From Phialophora verrucosa (lineage: Eukaryota; Ascomycota; Eurotiomycetes; Chaetothyriales; Herpotrichiellaceae): 64,000 bases of DNA. The notes beneath the pieces were generated by a model, which saw nothing but the letters and a program-made list of their open reading frames with translations, was not told the DNA's origin and did not search any database. Position numbers and translations under genes: made by a program. The stretch lies in the NCBI GenBank assembly GCA_002099365.1, contig MSED01000001.1, positions 310,001-374,000 on the forward strand, in the 5' to 3' direction. This document shows, piece after piece, positions 10,945 through 21,533 of this stretch; position 1 is the first letter of the stretch, and each line of letters begins with the position of its first letter.

Positions 10945-12581
10945 ATGTCAGGACTCGTCGAAAAACTGACTGCTGAAGGGAGCGGTGAATCAGCAGGTAA
11001 GAGCGTATGATGCATGTTGTTTTCTGAGCCAGGTCTAAGCGAGACAGAGTTCTTGAACGACATCGTGAAGCAGTTATGGCCCAACATCAATGCGGCCGGC
11101 AGCAAAATGGTCAAGGAGATCGTGGAGCCAATGTTCAAGACTATGCTTCCTGGCCCTCTGGCCACCCTGCACTTCACCAAGATTGATCTCGGCCCTGTAC
11201 CTCTACGGCTATCAAACGCAAAGACAACAAAGACTGAAGTAGACGGCATCAAACTCGACCTGAACGTCGACTGGGTGGGCAAAGCCGACATCGAAATGGA
11301 TGCAGACATGATACCCGCCCTCGTGAGTGCCTGTCCTCGCCTAGGCCAACCCGGGGAATGCCATTGACTTGTGATGATGTAGGGCGTCGAAAGCGTGCAG
11401 CTTCATGGCAGGCTTTCCATCCTGCTATGCCCGCTAACAAACGTCATACCGTTGGTACGCAGACATTCTGCCACCGGCATCCTCCCCATTGACAGTCACT
11501 GCAGATCGGTGCCGCCCAAGTATCCTTCATCAACCCGCCAGTCCTGAAGCTTGATTTCACTGGCGCCGCCAACGTGGCCGATTTCTCGATCATTGACGAC
11601 ACCGTCCGCAAGGTGATCCTCGGCATCATCAACTCCATGTTCACCCTTCCCAACCGATTCCTGCTCAAGCTGGACCCCAACGCCGACTACTTCAAAACCT
11701 ACCATTATCCGCTTGGCATGGTGCGAGTGACCGTGGAGAAGGCATGGGGCTTTGGAGAGGAGGCCAAGTCATCCACGAGAAAGTTGTTCAACAAGTTGAC
11801 TCGCGCCGCTCCGGACTGCTATGCCAAAGTCGAGGTCGGTGGAGAGGAGTCGTGGAGGACAGCCACGAAGAACAACACCAACAGGCCGACGTGGAACGAG
11901 ACGCATGACTTTGTCGTGAGTGATTTTGATCAGTGCATTAAAGTGGACGTGGAAGATGAAGATGTCAACGGAGACGATGAAGTTGGCCTTGCGGTGACAA
12001 CGGTGCGAGAGATTTTGGTGGCTGGAGGTAGCCAAGAACTGAAATTGACCCACAAAGGCGAGGAGACAGAAGGCAGAGTCTCGATTTCGTGCCAGTTCTT
12101 CAAGTACGTGGCCGACGCCGGTAGCCTCACTTCTTCCGACCACAAAGGTGATGGTCGCCTCTCCGGCATCGCTACCATCCTAGTCGCAAGTGCATTCGGC
12201 ATCAAGGGCCGGCGCGAAGACCTGAAGCCAAGCGTGGTAGTGACTTGGGGCACGACTCAACGATTCCAGACCGCCATCAAGACTGATGCTCCCGGTACCG
12301 ACATCAGCAATCCTGCGTTCGACCAGGCGTTCCGAGTTCCCATCACAACAGACTTGGTGGGTCGCAGTCCGGACAAGTTTCGCATTGCACTTCTGGACGG
12401 CGAGAAAGAGATCGGAGGCGTTGATGTCCCTTTTGAGAGTGTGGCGGATGCACCGGATAGGACCCTTCAGCAGAAATTCGACGTGGGTAATGGAGCCAGT
12501 GTCAGAGCCAGCATTCGCCTGAGAGGCATTGTTCCTGGGGAGATGTCACAGGTAGCGCTTCCCAACAGACCCAAGGAGTGA
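10945..12581 (+). CDS. SMP-C2 domain protein (tricalbin/extended-synaptotagmin-like)
   Basis: A putative lipid-transfer/membrane-contact protein of about 496 residues. Exons: 10945-10996, 11033-11322, 11383-11454, 11505-12581. The N-terminal 210 residues look like an SMP domain: FLNDIVKQLWPNI, LGPVPLRL and IGAAQVSFINPPVLKLDFTG, ending in the typical FTLPNRFLLKLDP. A first C2 domain follows (VRVTVEKAWGFG to DVEDEDVNGDDEVG, with acidic loop residues that could bind calcium). A second, more divergent C2-like segment begins at ATILVASAFGIKG. No hydrophobic anchor is present, unlike yeast tricalbins, so membrane recruitment would have to come from the C2 domains. Known family members act at ER-plasma membrane contacts; that role here is inferred. 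Confidence 0.82.
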
Positions 12582-13165
12582 TACGTCGACCAACGCGACG
12601 GCTTTCATACTCTCGACCCATCTCAAATATCCCTCGAAACCATGCTCTCTAGAGGTTAACACGACGAGGTAGGATTGGAGCATGCTCGACATAGAGCATG
12701 GTATGTAGGTGTGCTTCCTGACGAAGTAGGAATGAGAAAAGCGATTAATTGAGTCGGAGTGTAAGGAGAGCAGGGGGCATCTTCTTATTACGAAGTCACG
12801 AGCAGCGACCTGCCAAGATATGGCGACTTCTGCCCGAAAGCGATTTGCTCTAGGACAAACGGGGCCAAAAGCATGCCTTCTGAACCCATCGTTTTCGGCG
12901 CCGATTACACACCTCTTTCGCAAGACGTTGTTAGTAGGAGTGACACCCTAGATGCAAACTCGGGCCCCGCACCGAGCTGTGTGACACGGTGGTGCATGCT
13001 TCTCGAAGCTCCGTGGTCTGGCCCCCTTAGTACACCTCTGCACATCCAAAGTCGGCCTCTGCAGGATTTGATCCAGACTCTGCCCAGGTCCATCCCTTAT
13101 CCTGCCCGTGTGAGTCGCATCAGCTTTTACGCACTCTCACACCGAAAGTCCATTGGATCAAGCAC
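12582..13165. other. Convergent intergenic region
   Basis: 584 bases between the 3' ends of the SMP-C2 and lactonase-like genes. No gene or clear structure seen beyond presumed 3' UTRs. Confidence 0.5.
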
Positions 13166-14380
13166 CTAAGCTGAGCCAGCACCTTCCTGATCAAACACCA
13201 CACAGGTGATGTTGCCATCCACTGGGATCCTCGCAAGCGGCTCTCCAATCAGCCCAGTAGCTGGGTTGCGCGAGAGCAGTGCCACATTGGCACTCAGCTG
13301 ATTCCCAACCGCAATCAAAGTACCAGACGGGTTGATGCTGAACTGCCGCGGGTAAAGACCACCGCTCGGCCAAGCCTGCACAAAGACAAGGCTGCCATCA
13401 TGCTGCAGCTCGAATGTCGTCAGAGTGTCCGCGGGAATCTGTGTGTTGTTTGTGGTGTCCGGGTTGGGGAGCGAGAAGAGCGTGCTGTTCCTATTGCTGA
13501 CAATCAGGAAGCGGTTGTCGGGCGAGATCAGCACGCCAGCTGGTGCGTTGATGCGGTCGTGGGTAAGAAGCCAGAGAGCGCTTACTTCTGCGACTTGAGT
13601 GAAGTTGAGACCACCCCCATCCGGCAAGTAGGTGACGGAGTAGCTAATGATAGTGCCGGCCAGCTCGGTAGCCAGATGCAAAAAAGTGGTGGCGCCCTCG
13701 CTCGCGACATTGTAAGGGTTGTAGAACGCAGCGTGTCGAGGACCAGAACCAGCAGGAGCCTCCAGTGGCGCCAGCTCGGTGAGACTCAATGTCTCAGGAT
13801 CAATCCCGTAGACGCGTACAAGGTCCGCGCCGAGGTCCGGCACAAGCAGGTACTGGCCGGTCGGGTCAGTGAAGGCCTCGTGCGGATGAGGCGAGTCTTG
13901 ACGAGCTGCGTCCGGGCCTGGCTGCGAGAGGCTGTAGGTGAAGAACTGGCTCAAGTGGAATTGGCCATCACCGTCCAGATAATAAGAGCTGACCGAGGAG
14001 CCGGTGTAATGAGCGAGAGCGATGGCTCGCCTGCCAGCCGGGTTGCCGTAGATGACACCGCTAACTGGCCCAGAGATGGTGGTCTCGTTCTTGACGTGGT
14101 TGAGGCTGCCGTTGCGATTGACGGTAAAGGAGCTCAAAGAGCCATTCGGTGCAGTCAAGCCCTCATTGAGGCAGAAGAGCAGGCCGCGACTGGTGTCAAG
14201 CGTGAGCCATGATGGATTAGGCCCGCAAGCAGAGCTGAAGAAGGTGCTTTTGAGGCTGACGGTGCTGTTGCTCTCGGTCAAAGAGAGGGAGGTAATGTTT
14301 CCTGAGTACGACGCGACGAAGAGATTGGTTGCGGATGTGGTAGCGCACAGCGCAAAAAGCAGAGAGGAACTCAGCATCAT
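13166..14380 (-). CDS. Secreted lactonase-family seven-bladed beta-propeller
   Basis: An intronless 404-residue protein of the 6-phosphogluconolactonase/carboxy-cis,cis-muconate cyclase-like fold (Pfam lactonase). It starts with a likely signal peptide (MMLSSSLLFALCATTSATN) and has many N-glycosylation sequons, so it is probably extracellular or in the secretory pathway. Family hallmarks are GPNPSWLTLD, SPHPHEAFTDPTGQYLLVPD, GSGPRHAAFY, PAGVLISPDNRFLIVSNR and YPRQFSINPSGTLIAVGNQ, spaced as propeller blades. Enzymatic activity cannot be decided from sequence; several fungal members have no known substrate. Confidence 0.88.
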   Translation of the reverse strand: MMLSSSLLFALCATTSATNLFVASYSGNITSLSLTESNSTVSLKSTFFSSACGPNPSWLTLDTSRGLLFCLNEGLTAPNGSLSSFTVNRNGSLNHVKNETTISGPVSGVIYGNPAGRRAIALAHYTGSSVSSYYLDGDGQFHLSQFFTYSLSQPGPDAARQDSPHPHEAFTDPTGQYLLVPDLGADLVRVYGIDPETLSLTELAPLEAPAGSGPRHAAFYNPYNVASEGATTFLHLATELAGTIISYSVTYLPDGGGLNFTQVAEVSALWLLTHDRINAPAGVLISPDNRFLIVSNRNSTLFSLPNPDTTNNTQIPADTLTTFELQHDGSLVFVQAWPSGGLYPRQFSINPSGTLIAVGNQLSANVALLSRNPATGLIGEPLARIPVDGNITCVVFDQEGAGSA

Positions 14381-15724
14381 GCTACAAGCCGCTCTTCAAC
14401 CCCGGCTGACGGGCTAAGATGGCACAGGTGAAAAGAGCGAAATTCACAATGATTTGCCTGTGCACAATGGCATTACCCGATCAATGCGAAGCTTTCTGTG
14501 AAATAGGGTGAAGCCGCCTAGGCAATCACACATCGACGTCAGTGAAGGTTCGGTTTGTCATGATGCGGAGGCTGAGAAGAATCGACGGCGTGCGGAGTGA
14601 CGATCTCCACAGCTACAGTATCTGCAGGGGTATTACGGGGGCCGAGATGATGTTGGTGACTTGGCGAGAGTGAGGTTCCGTACTCGTAGATAGCTGTTAT
14701 GAGCTGGCGGAATCAAAGGTTTATCCTGATTCACCTTTTAATGCACAGGAGACCACCCAAAGCGAACCTTCGCATCGATCACGTTGTATGCAGTTGTGAG
14801 AATATCGGCCGAAGATGAGGAGGCAGCTCTTGCCCCTGACTATGCACTGGCGGCAAATGAGGCCATGAAAGGCTCTACAAAATTCTTTCCGCGCAGTGGT
14901 CGGGTTACCACCATGCCTTTGCAGGTGGACTCGAGTATTTGGCCGACGGATTGCCTGCCTGCATTCCGAACTGGTGGGCAAGCAATCGCGCAGTCCAGAA
15001 TCGAGCGAAAGAATTCTCGGTTGTCTCGAGGATCTCAACAGCCCCAAGCGTTATATCACAGAAGGCACCGCCTCTATACCAGTAGAGGTCGAGGTTAGGA
15101 AAGCCAGTCAATTCGGCTTCCGAGACGTGCGGCGGTAAGGAGGACATTGCTACTAGATATATTACTTGGGGTGGGACTCTAGGAACAATCGGGTGCCGTC
15201 GGTGCGATAATTCATTGCCGACTGTGCAGTCAAGGAACTATCGATGAGGATTTGACCGTGACACATTATAGGTATGGAGAGAAGATTTGACGTGGGAAGC
15301 GGTAGAAACGCAGCATGATCGTAACGAACTAAGTAGCAGGTGAAATTCAAGTAAAGTTCAAGTGAAGTTGGTGGAGGATCCGCCGTGGCGGGCGACGATT
15401 GGACGGCACTGTTGTGACGTAACCGCGACGGGTTGCTCGAGGCATCCTCGTCGCCAACACGCGCGTTCTAAACGACCTGTGGCGCTGTCGCCTGTCATGG
15501 CGCCTCTTCAGGGAGACGTGATAAACATCCATCTTCCCTCAGTTACAGTCATATCAATCGCAAACGGTTGCCTGGTGATATTACAATGACTTGGCTCTCC
15601 CTGGGTTGACCATCAAATTCACTTCGCAGCTGATTCCATTCCGGGCTTAACACCTTACAATTAACGTACCGATCCGGGTCGGCGCCGTTTCAATTCACCA
15701 AGAGTATGTCAGTTGGTGTATAAG
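14381..15724. other. Divergent intergenic region, 1.3 kb
   Basis: Separates the lactonase-like gene from the next plus-strand gene. An 80-codon minus-strand frame at 14905-15147 (start MSSLPPHVSEAELTGF) looks mildly protein-like but has no supported continuation or family. I see nothing else in it. Confidence 0.4.
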
Positions 15725-17311
15725 ATGCCTGCCAAGCGCATCTCTGAAATGGACGGTTCCTGGGTGGTGGAGGACAGCGAGGGAAGCATCAGTTGGGACG
15801 ACCGTTCCAGAGAGTCAGACCATGAGGATGACAACGAAATCAAACACGATCCAAAAATGACCCGAATTCTGCGAGACCGACGCAGGTCTCCTAGGCGGAC
15901 CCCACCGGCATCATACGAGCCACAGTTCATCATGCCAACCCTGTCGACGAACATATCTCCATCAGACAGGCTCGCCCAGAAGCGCATGGCTCCGGCGCCT
16001 ACCATGGGGACACCTTCGAAGCAGGCCGCAGTCTCAGTACGCTCAAGCCCGCCGAACAAGGGACGGACACGCAAGGCAGCTACGTCGCCAGTCGTCGATA
16101 AGGTTGTCCTCATCCTTGTTCATGCCACTGAGTGGCTCCTGGATATCCTGGGCCAGACCCTGAAGGCCTTGAAAAGACCTATTTCATGGCTCTTGGCAGC
16201 CTATCTGTTCGCAGGCATATTGATGCTTGTACAGAACCTCTTGACCACATCGATATATACCGCCTTATCCCCTATATGTCGAATTCCCGGGCTGTCGCTT
16301 CTCAACCTGCCGATCTGCCGGTTTACATCACCAAACCACGATAGCCCGACAATCACGGCTGGCACCTCAGCTCCAGTCGAGTTTGATGCGCTGATGAAGA
16401 CACAATCTCAGTTCGAATCAATACTGTCCGAGTCCGCAACAGGCGTCACTCTGCCTTTGGACATGAAACGGTCAGAGACCTCGATCCGGGACCTACGCCA
16501 GATTGTGCGATACTCGCAACTCGCGTCTCGCAACGAAATGGTTCTTGAGTTTGACGGCTTCATCGAGACGGCTCGGATGGCGTCATATGACCTGCAGAAA
16601 TTCAATTCACACGTCGGCAGAGGCATTGACATAGTGCTCAGCACGGCTCGCTGGACACAGCGGGTGTTAGACGACATGGCACACAAACAATCCTCACGAG
16701 GTGTCATCCCAGGCTTCATCCAAGACAAGATCCTCGCCCCATTCAAACCCGTACAGTTCACGGAAGCAATGCTTTTAGACCAATACATCGCTCACACACG
16801 CGTCGTGTCCGACGAGATCGAGCGGCTTATTGAAGAAGCACAAGCCTTGCTCCTGGTCCTACAAAACCTGGAAGATCGACTGGACGTCATCCACGCGATT
16901 GCCATGCATGACAACATCGCCGCTCAGGCCGAGAAAGACGAAATCCTCTCACATCTTTGGACACTGCTCGGCGGGAATAGAGCCAAGTTGGGGAAGTTCA
17001 ATAATCAGCTCGGATTGTTGAGACAGGTGGGCCAGTATAGGAAGGTTGCGTGGGCACACGTTAGCGCGACCATACTGAAATTGCAGGCGATGGGGGCGGA
17101 GTTGGAGGAGCTGAGATCAAGAGTTTCCAGCGCGGAGGTGTTGAAAGGGCATAAGGAGATTCCTCTTGCTGTGCATGTTGAGAACATACGGCTGGGCGTC
17201 GAGAGACTCGAGGAAGGCAGGGACAAGGCGAGGAAGTTGGAGCAAGGACATGTCAGGAGGGTGCTTGATGGGGCAGGGCAGGGGGATCTCTTGGTCTCAG
17301 ACGGAAGCTGA
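15725..17311 (+). CDS. Unassigned membrane/coiled-coil protein
   Basis: An intronless gene for about 528 residues; no known family recognised. Residues 1-120 are charged and Ser/Pro-rich, with basic patches (RRRSPRRTPP, KGRTRKAA). One hydrophobic segment near residues 153-175 (WLLAAYLFAGILMLVQNLL) is probably a single transmembrane helix, possibly preceded by a peripheral helix from 125. Residues 230-515 are helical and coiled-coil-like (IERLIEEAQALLLVLQNLEDR; LKLQAMGAELEELRSRV). The layout of disordered basic N-terminus, one helix and a long helical lumenal or cytosolic domain resembles nuclear-envelope or ER proteins, but this is only a comparison of shape. The start at 15725 is the first ATG of a frame that is open from 15713. 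Confidence 0.7.
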   Translation: MPAKRISEMDGSWVVEDSEGSISWDDRSRESDHEDDNEIKHDPKMTRILRDRRRSPRRTPPASYEPQFIMPTLSTNISPSDRLAQKRMAPAPTMGTPSKQAAVSVRSSPPNKGRTRKAATSPVVDKVVLILVHATEWLLDILGQTLKALKRPISWLLAAYLFAGILMLVQNLLTTSIYTALSPICRIPGLSLLNLPICRFTSPNHDSPTITAGTSAPVEFDALMKTQSQFESILSESATGVTLPLDMKRSETSIRDLRQIVRYSQLASRNEMVLEFDGFIETARMASYDLQKFNSHVGRGIDIVLSTARWTQRVLDDMAHKQSSRGVIPGFIQDKILAPFKPVQFTEAMLLDQYIAHTRVVSDEIERLIEEAQALLLVLQNLEDRLDVIHAIAMHDNIAAQAEKDEILSHLWTLLGGNRAKLGKFNNQLGLLRQVGQYRKVAWAHVSATILKLQAMGAELEELRSRVSSAEVLKGHKEIPLAVHVENIRLGVERLEEGRDKARKLEQGHVRRVLDGAGQGDLLVSDGS

Positions 17312-18055
17312 AGCATTTGTCTCGGACCCATTGAAAGTTCCCGGCCGTTCGAACACATCAGCAAGGGAGAGGCAGAGGCGGGCAGTAGCTGGTTTTGGAA
17401 TTGCTTTTTCGTCTTGAGCAGTGGTTCTGGGAAGCTACGAGCATGATACCCAAGGCATATGGAATGGAATCTCTCTCAGCTTCTGTCGCTATCCTTACTC
17501 CCCGGCGAGGTTCGATGTTGTCCCCTAAAACGCCCATTGTCGCAGCCACAACCGCATTATCTCATTCATTAGCTGCCTCGTGAGCCTGTCCGTAGCAGTT
17601 GCCCAGTCCTTTATCCCTCAGATCATCAGTCTGTCCACGCGATTCTTCGATTCCCGAACTTAATGCTCGCATACGCATAGGACACGATTTTGTCTTCGGG
17701 GAGAGGGGTAAGTGAAGGCGGATGGCGAAAGGGGATGTGTCTGTGAGCCTGCGGTCGAGGGGTTTCGGTGGCTCCCTTGTGAGTGAGTCGCATTTCAAAA
17801 CCTCAGTTCTGGCTGGGACAAAATGTTTATGCGGAGAAGTGAGCCAACTCGGCCGACCTTCCCTTCATGGCGGGCTGCCAAGTCGAGGTTGGAGCTTCCC
17901 TTCCAAACTCGATCCTCGAAACATCATCAACCACTGCATCTCTCTTCCCCCAGCACTGCTCAGCCTTCAACTTGCTCAACCTCATCGACTCCGACAAGCT
18001 CGCTCTCTGCAACAGGCCACCTGAGAAACTTACAGGAGCGACCCAACCAGTCAAG
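17312..18055. other. Intergenic region upstream of the V-ATPase subunit c gene
   Basis: 744 bases containing the 3' end of the preceding gene and the promoter/5' UTR of the V-ATPase gene. No additional gene supported. Confidence 0.5.
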
Positions 18056-18837
18056 ATGTCTTCCGATCTTTGGTATGTTATGCTGTTGCCCCCCATACTC
18101 CTCGTTTCCTTTCAGCCTGCGCCCCGTCAAGTCGATAAGCTCAGAGCTTGCAGACGACACATCGATCCAGGCACGATGTTCTAGGTGTACATTTGCTGAC
18201 TTGAATGTTACTATAGCCCCGTATACGCGGTATGTTCCTTCCTCTTCGAATATCATGACGCACTTCAGGCGCCTCCATGAGCTGTTCCTCGCCAAAGACA
18301 AGCGACTAACCCAAACACTCTTCAACAGCCCTTCTTCGGCGCCATGGGCTGCACATCCGCCATCGTCTTCACCTGCTTCGGCGCGGCCTACGGGACCGCA
18401 AAGTCTGGTGTCGGTATCTCCGCCATGGGTGTCCTTCGACCTGATCTCATCGTCAAGAGTACGCCCATTCCTCCTCAAGAGCAGAACAAGTCAATTGACG
18501 CAACTTCACAGACATTGTCCCCGTCATTATGGCTGGTATCATCGGTATCTACGGCCTCGTCGTGTCCGTGCTGATTTCCGACAACCTCTCGCAAAAGCAG
18601 GCCCTCTTCACCGGGTTCATTCAACTCGGCGCCGGCTTGTCCGTCGGTCTCGCCGGTCTTGCTGCAGGCTTCGCCATTGGTATCGTCGGTGATGCTGGTG
18701 TGCGCGGTACCGCCCAGCAGCCTCGTCTGTTCGTCGGCATGATTCTTATTCTTATTTTCGCCGAAGTGTTGGGGCTCTACGGCTTGATCGTCGCGTTGTT
18801 GATGAACTCGAAGGCACAGACCGATGTCACATGCTAG
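18056..18837 (+). CDS. VMA3: V-type proton ATPase 16 kDa proteolipid, subunit c
   Basis: The c-ring subunit of the vacuolar proton pump, 161 residues, the usual length. Exons: 18056-18072, 18217-18229, 18329-18458, 18512-18837. The first two coding exons are only 17 and 13 nt; together they encode MSSDLCPVYA, which joins in frame to PFFGAMGCTSAIVFTCFG. Four transmembrane helices are clear, and the essential proton-carrying glutamate lies in the fourth (LILIFAEVLGLYGLIVALL). GVRGTAQQPRLFVGM is the conserved cytosolic-loop/helix-4 entry. Identity as Vma3 rather than Vma11 rests on close similarity of the whole chain to fungal subunit c. Confidence 0.96.
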
Positions 18838-19532
18838 ACGAAGAGGAACGAGGTGACGGCTGCCTTGGTGCGTCATCGCCTGAAGGAGGGCTGAAGAGTC
18901 AAACAAGGCGGAAGGCACGAACTGCGAGAAGCACCACGGGAAGCGAGTGGCTGGCGCTCCTCAAACGATCACCCCCCGCCCGTCCAGAACGAATCAACAC
19001 ATCCATCCGATCAAACAAACACCACATCACACTCAGGGCGAGTTATGGAAAAGCACCCGACCTGGAATCCGACGATCATGTATCAATGCTAGAGCTTTTT
19101 TGATCACAGAAAGGGCAGCACTGGCATTAATGGTTTTGCATTGCTGCCTACTAGGGCTCCGGAATAGTACAGTATATTGTATTGCAAGAAACTTAGTACC
19201 GCTATGAAGTATATACTGGAGTCCTTGACGATCGATCGCACTGCCCGTCTGAGAGTCCTGTTCTTCACTGGCAAGCATAGAGAATAACCACTTGCGCGCC
19301 AGGGGATCGGGGGCATCCCGTTTATCCGCGCTTTGTCCTAGCAAGCAACAAGCTCTAGCTGGCCTGTCGAGACGCAAGGCCACAGCATTGAAGGAGCCAG
19401 GAGCCCAGGAGGCGGCCGCAAGCATCGCAGCCGGATAATCGTTTTGCAGCGTTCTCAAACCTCAGTTCGAGAATCTGATCCTCACATGCATGGCGAGAAG
19501 CGGAACGAAGCCTAGCGTCTAGTCGAGTCGAG

Positions 19533-19547
19533 TAATACGGAGTATTA
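19533..19547. repeat. Short inverted repeat TAATAC-GGA-GTATTA
   Basis: Perfect 6-bp arms around a 3-base centre. Confidence 0.6.
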
Positions 19548-19612
19548 TTGTAGCCTCAGGCACCGAGTCCGACTGTCTACGTACATACTAGGTTTGTTCC
19601 GAGCGCGTACTC

Positions 19613-19635
19613 GGTACAGTACGAGGTACTGTACC
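19613..19635. repeat. Perfect 10-bp inverted repeat with 3-base spacer
   Basis: GGTACAGTAC, then GAG, then GTACTGTACC; the arms are exact reverse complements. It could be a hairpin or a dimeric protein-binding site. Confidence 0.75.
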
Positions 19636-19762
19636 GTGGAGGGCAGTGGCCCATCTCTGCTCCGAGATCGGGCGTCGGCCTGCCCAAAGATACGATACGA
19701 AACTCAAGTGAGAGCACCGCGGCATCGAAGGACTGTGAGCTATAGTACGAGACTATAAGTAT

Positions 19763-19853
19763 GGAAACAAGTCATGTATGTAGATTGATGTACTGTAGCC
19801 TGGTGCTTCTTCTACATAGGTCAGGCTACAAGCCCAATAGGATACTTGTTTCC
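19763..19853. repeat. Nested inverted repeats
   Basis: Outer arms GGAAACAAGT (19763-19772) and ACTTGTTTCC (19844-19853) enclose inner arms TGTAGCCTG and CAGGCTACA (ending at 19830), with a 19-base inner loop. The nesting allows one extended stem-loop of 91 bases. Confidence 0.65.
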
Positions 19854-20283
19854 AAGCTTGATTAGGATCCGTGATAATGGACTTGTTGCCCGAACCGATC
19901 CCACGAGCAAAGGCCAAGAGATTCATGAGCGACGATACATATGTAAATTCCCGGTATGTATGCTGATGCGTGCCAGCTGGGCAGAGCTCACAGTGCCGGC
20001 GGTGCAGTGCAGTGCAGCGCTATCAATCAAGGCAGGCGTGGCAAGAAAGTGAATGGTCAAAGACGACAGACATGCTGCTCTCGCTCTATAACGCCGCAAT
20101 ATGCACATCGAGTAGACAGTATTCTTCTTCCGTCGACCCCATCCCGTGTATGCGTCTAGCAAGACGGAGAATCGACACCTTGCAAATGGAAGGGAAGGCA
20201 GTGCAACGTGACGTAAGACAATGCAAGACAGTCCAAAGCCTCCAGGTCTGGGTGCCCTACCACAATCAACCACAAGCAGCACC

Positions 20284-21533
20284 TTATATCTGCCCGAGCT
20301 TTCTCCTCAGATTCCTCGTCTTGCGCATCAGCTTCTTGTACTTGTGCTTCTTCATCTTCAGCCGCCGCTGCCGCTTGACGCTGATCGCGTACATTGTGCC
20401 TTGCGGTCTTCGTCGACTGGGAGAGACATAGCCCATCCTTTTTCTTTGTCCGATTCTGCTTCGCCTGGGGCCCATTTGCGGCACAGCCTCGCCAGCCCCG
20501 GGACTCTGAATGTCCATCATTGTCGTCCCGCTGGTGAAGAATCTGCCATTCTGCACATCTGCGTCGCGGGCCACGTTGAGGACAACCTGCTGAACGTAGG
20601 GGTCTTGGTCGTATTCCTGCTGCTCAATCTCGACTTCGAGCATTTTGGCCTGCATTTCCTCTTGCTTCTCGATTTCTACGGCTTTGGCCTCTGCGGCGTC
20701 GATTTCCGCATCACTTATCGGCTGAGGAACGGGCGGCACATTGAACGGTCGGAAGCGCCGTTGGATTTCTTGAATCACCAGCTTCACGTTTCCCCCGTTG
20801 AGGTTGATCGTATGTGATGGCGCGCCGTCGAGGTGGTGTGTCCTGTTGGGATCGATAGGCGTCTCATTGCGCTGGGTGAGAGCTTTGATCAAGGCGGCTT
20901 TTTGCTCGGCACTCTGACTTTGGGAGGGCGGAGCAGTCTGCTTTTCAGCAATGTGTTCGTCGAGCCTTTCTACCGCAGACGCGAGTGTGTAGATGACGTC
21001 TTGGCTATTGTTGCGTGAGCGCTTGGGTTTCGGTGCGAAGAGCTTGTCGATGGACTCGAGCGAGGTTTCGGTGGGAACAGCGCTCGTGATGGACATCGGC
21101 CGGTAGGTCGAGAAAAACGAGGCGACGTACACGTCTGCCGATATTGTTAGATGCCGTCGAGAGCGGGGTTGGCGGCGTACGTACCCTTAGGGTTCAAGTG
21201 CTGCAAGCTGGGGACAGCAGGCAACCTTGATGTCCAGTTTTCTTGGGCGTCTTGCTTCGCATCCGACTTGTCCTTTGAAGACCTTTTCTTTGATAGGCGT
21301 GACTCGGCGCCCGGTCTTTTCGACTCGGATCGGGGAGCTCCCACCTGCTTCACCTGAGCCGCTGGGATGGGCGGAGAGCCATTGTTCGGGGGTGTGGGAG
21401 GCTTGGAAGACGAATGCCGCCGCTGATGTGAGTTGGACGAGAAGGTCGTTATCGTGGGCGTACTCGGGCGAGAGGGTATTGGCGTCCCATTGGTACAGTT
21501 GCGCGCCACTCGGCGCAGCGACGTGTTAAACAT
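20284..21533 (-). CDS. COX24: Mitochondrial mRNA-processing/small-subunit protein Cox24 (mS38)
   Basis: About 399 residues from exons 21533-21185 and 21134-20284. The last 36 residues are the diagnostic basic domain shared by yeast Cox24 and animal AURKAIP1 (YAISVKRQRRLKMKKHKYKK, then LMRKTRNLRRKLG). In other organisms it sits in the mitochondrial small ribosomal subunit as mS38 and is needed for COX1 expression. The start at 21533 (MFNTSLRRVARNCTNG) gives an arginine-rich, acid-free N-terminus that fits a mitochondrial presequence; an ATG at 21656 in the same frame is less likely. The middle is Ser/Pro/Lys-rich and then Glu-rich helical. It is divergent from a Dabb-domain gene. Confidence 0.88.

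Larger units (their letters stand above)
18838..20283. other. Convergent intergenic region with several hairpins
   Basis: 1.4 kb between the 3' ends of the V-ATPase and Cox24 genes. No coding exon is supported. It contains three inverted repeats within 320 bases (19533-19547, 19613-19635, 19763-19853), listed separately. Confidence 0.5.

Noticed and set aside
13400..14212. 270-codon plus-strand frame
   Set aside because: It is antisense to the well-supported lactonase-like gene and has no domain character.
17338..17365. GTTCGAA-containing sequence as a tRNA B box
   Set aside because: No matching A box, stems or anticodon arm around it. No other tRNA-like site was found in the window.
17823..18692. 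289-codon plus-strand frame over the V-ATPase gene
   Set aside because: It reads through the introns and the wrong frame of VMA3; the product is Ser/Arg-rich and unstructured.
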